From: Planctomycetota bacterium
GTDB taxonomy: Bacteria > Planctomycetota > Phycisphaerae > WQYP01 > JAJZKY01
DNA length: 8,171 nucleotides
Assembly (NCBI GenBank): GCA_021803885.1
Contig: JAJZKY010000177.1
Span: 1 to 8,171 of the forward strand
Direction of reading: 5' to 3'
Shown here: piece by piece, positions 7,595 to 8,171 of the stretch
Position numbering within the stretch: the first letter of the stretch is position 1
How the letters are laid out: each line of letters starts with the position of its first letter
Program-made: the position numbers and the translations under genes
The notes under the pieces: generated by a model
The model's input: only the letters and a program-made list of their open reading frames with translations
Database searches by the model: none
Told to the model about the DNA's origin: nothing

Positions 7595-7735
7595 TTAAAA
7601 ATAAAATACTCTGCATAGGATGCTGTCACCTTGTAGAACGCGGCGGCAAGCGTCTTCTATATTGCAGCTGTCAAGCCGGCGCACCATTCCGCTGAAGCAC
7701 TCTGGAAACTTCAGTGGCCTTGGCGCCAAGTACAT
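7595..7735 (-). CDS. Possible 46-codon small ORF upstream of the Tat-exported barrel gene
   Basis: An ATG at 7735 sits 6 nt after a strong AGGAG (7742-7746). It opens a frame of 46 codons ending in TAA at 7595-7597, 15 nt before the TTG start of the next gene and in the same frame as it. The predicted peptide begins MYLAPRPLKF, has four cysteines, several arginines, no clear membrane segment and no family I recognise. The ribosome binding site is the best reason to take it seriously. It could be a small protein, a leader peptide whose translation affects the weak TTG start by coupling, or a chance frame in a 230-bp spacer. I cannot separate these from sequence alone. Confidence 0.3.
   Translation of the reverse strand: MYLAPRPLKFPECFSGMVRRLDSCNIEDACRRVLQGDSILCRVFYF
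7719..7730. repeat. 12-bp perfect palindrome CTTGGCGCCAAG
   Basis: CTTGGCGCCAAG reads the same on both strands. It lies in the only wide spacer of the cluster, just inside the possible small ORF (its codons 2-6). It could be a dimeric-regulator operator, though its position 5 nt after that ATG would be unusual for one. With no loop it is a poor terminator hairpin, and no T-run follows. A chance origin is possible, and only one copy is seen in the window. Confidence 0.35.
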
Positions 7736-7809
7736 GATATTCTCCTGAAAAACAGTCCCCTTAATAGTACAATTTGACTCCCGTGCTATGGAAGCGAGCC
7801 TTATGACAC

Positions 7810-8171
7810 TCACCATACCACCACCTTATGCAGTGGTTCATCCGCGCTGCTGAGCCCCACGGCCACACCATAAGCGCCCGGCGGTACAACCCATGAATTC
7901 GTCCGGGTATTAAAGGTGGCAAAAGCCTTCCAGTGCAAACGCATGGTTATGGTCCGGCTTTGACCGGGTTGTAATGTTACACGCTGAAAACCTTCCAGTT
8001 TTTGTACAACTCGGCTAATCAGGCCACCCTGCGGCGGATGCACGTATACCTGTACCACTGTCGCACCTGCGTGCCGGCCGGTATTGGTCACGATGACATG
8101 GATGGTGACGAGTCGATGGCGGCCCGCACCGCTGGAAGCCAGGGTCAGATGGTTTAACGCAAACGTGGTAT
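7810..8171 (-). CDS. GH3 glycoside hydrolase (beta-glucosidase/beta-xylosidase type), C-terminal fragment
   Basis: An open frame enters from the right edge and ends at the TGA at 7810-7812, giving about 120 residues without a start. The fragment matches the fibronectin type III-like domain that closes many GH3 enzymes. It has TTFAL near the beginning, then VTNTGRHAGATVVQVYV, LEGFQRVTLQPGQ and VPPGAY, in the usual order. The catalytic domains lie outside the window, so activity is known only from the family: retaining release of beta-linked glucose, xylose or similar residues from non-reducing ends. An internal GTG at 8089-8091 is not a start, because the homology extends upstream of it to the window edge. 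It is the most upstream gene seen in the run and is separated from the next by 230 bp, so it may or may not share its transcript. Confidence 0.88.
   Translation of the reverse strand, partial: TTFALNHLTLASSGAGRHRLVTIHVIVTNTGRHAGATVVQVYVHPPQGGLISRVVQKLEGFQRVTLQPGQSRTITMRLHWKAFATFNTRTNSWVVPPGAYGVAVGLSSADEPLHKVVVW

Noticed and set aside
7670..7675. TTGACA on the minus strand in the 230-bp spacer, a perfect -35 box
   Set aside because: No -10-like hexamer lies at 16-18 nt downstream (the sequence there is GC-rich), so it is not supported as a promoter.
7692..7714. CTGAAG / CTTCAG inverted repeat as a terminator after the GH3 gene
   Set aside because: The stem is only 6 bp with an 11-nt loop, it lies about 100 nt past the GH3 stop, and no T-run follows on the minus strand.
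8089..8091. GTG as the start of a separate 93-residue protein
   Set aside because: The frame stays open upstream to the window edge, and the upstream residues continue the GH3 C-terminal domain, so the GTG is an internal valine.
1..8171. CRISPR arrays, insertion sequences, tRNA or rRNA genes
   Set aside because: No regularly spaced direct repeats, transposase motifs, terminal inverted repeats or structural RNA signatures were seen; nearly all of the window is coding on the minus strand.

Overview
The window holds four genes, all read from the minus strand, and all of them look like parts of exported carbohydrate-degrading enzymes. In transcription order (high to low coordinates) they are: the C-terminal tail of a glycoside hydrolase family 3 (GH3) enzyme that enters from the right edge (8171-7810); a 546-residue Tat-exported GH99/WbsX-like barrel protein (7579-5939); a 1191-residue protein with two barrels of the same general kind plus a C-terminal CBM9/DOMON-like domain (5868-2293); and a GH78-type alpha-L-rhamnosidase that runs off the left edge before its stop codon (2231-1).

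The three downstream genes are tightly packed, with gaps of 70 bp (5869-5938) and 61 bp (2232-2292). I see no convincing promoter or terminator in either gap, so they probably form one transcription unit. The gap between the GH3 gene and the 546-residue gene is wider (7580-7809). It contains a possible 46-codon small ORF with a very good ribosome binding site and a 12-bp perfect palindrome. This is the only plausible place in the window for a promoter or a leader-type control element.

The set reads as an extracytoplasmic system for a rhamnose-containing glycan or glycoside. GH78 would remove alpha-L-rhamnose, GH3 would remove beta-linked sugars such as glucose or xylose, and three related barrel modules of unknown specificity would act on the rest. 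The substrate (pectin rhamnogalacturonan, a plant glycoside, a microbial or algal polysaccharide) cannot be read from the sequence. No transporter, regulator, SusC/SusD pair, sulfatase or polysaccharide lyase is visible here.

The organism cannot be fixed from this window. Moderate GC, a Tat-exported hydrolase and large multidomain barrel proteins of this kind fit the Planctomycetes-Verrucomicrobia-Lentisphaerae group best, with Bacteroidetes or Acidobacteria as alternatives. This rests on remembered resemblance, not on a search.

The most novel material is the barrel family itself. Three divergent copies lie in two adjacent genes. All keep a WNE(F/W) signature but lack the second acidic residue of the GH99 motif, and one copy has an extra beta-sandwich domain spliced into the barrel.
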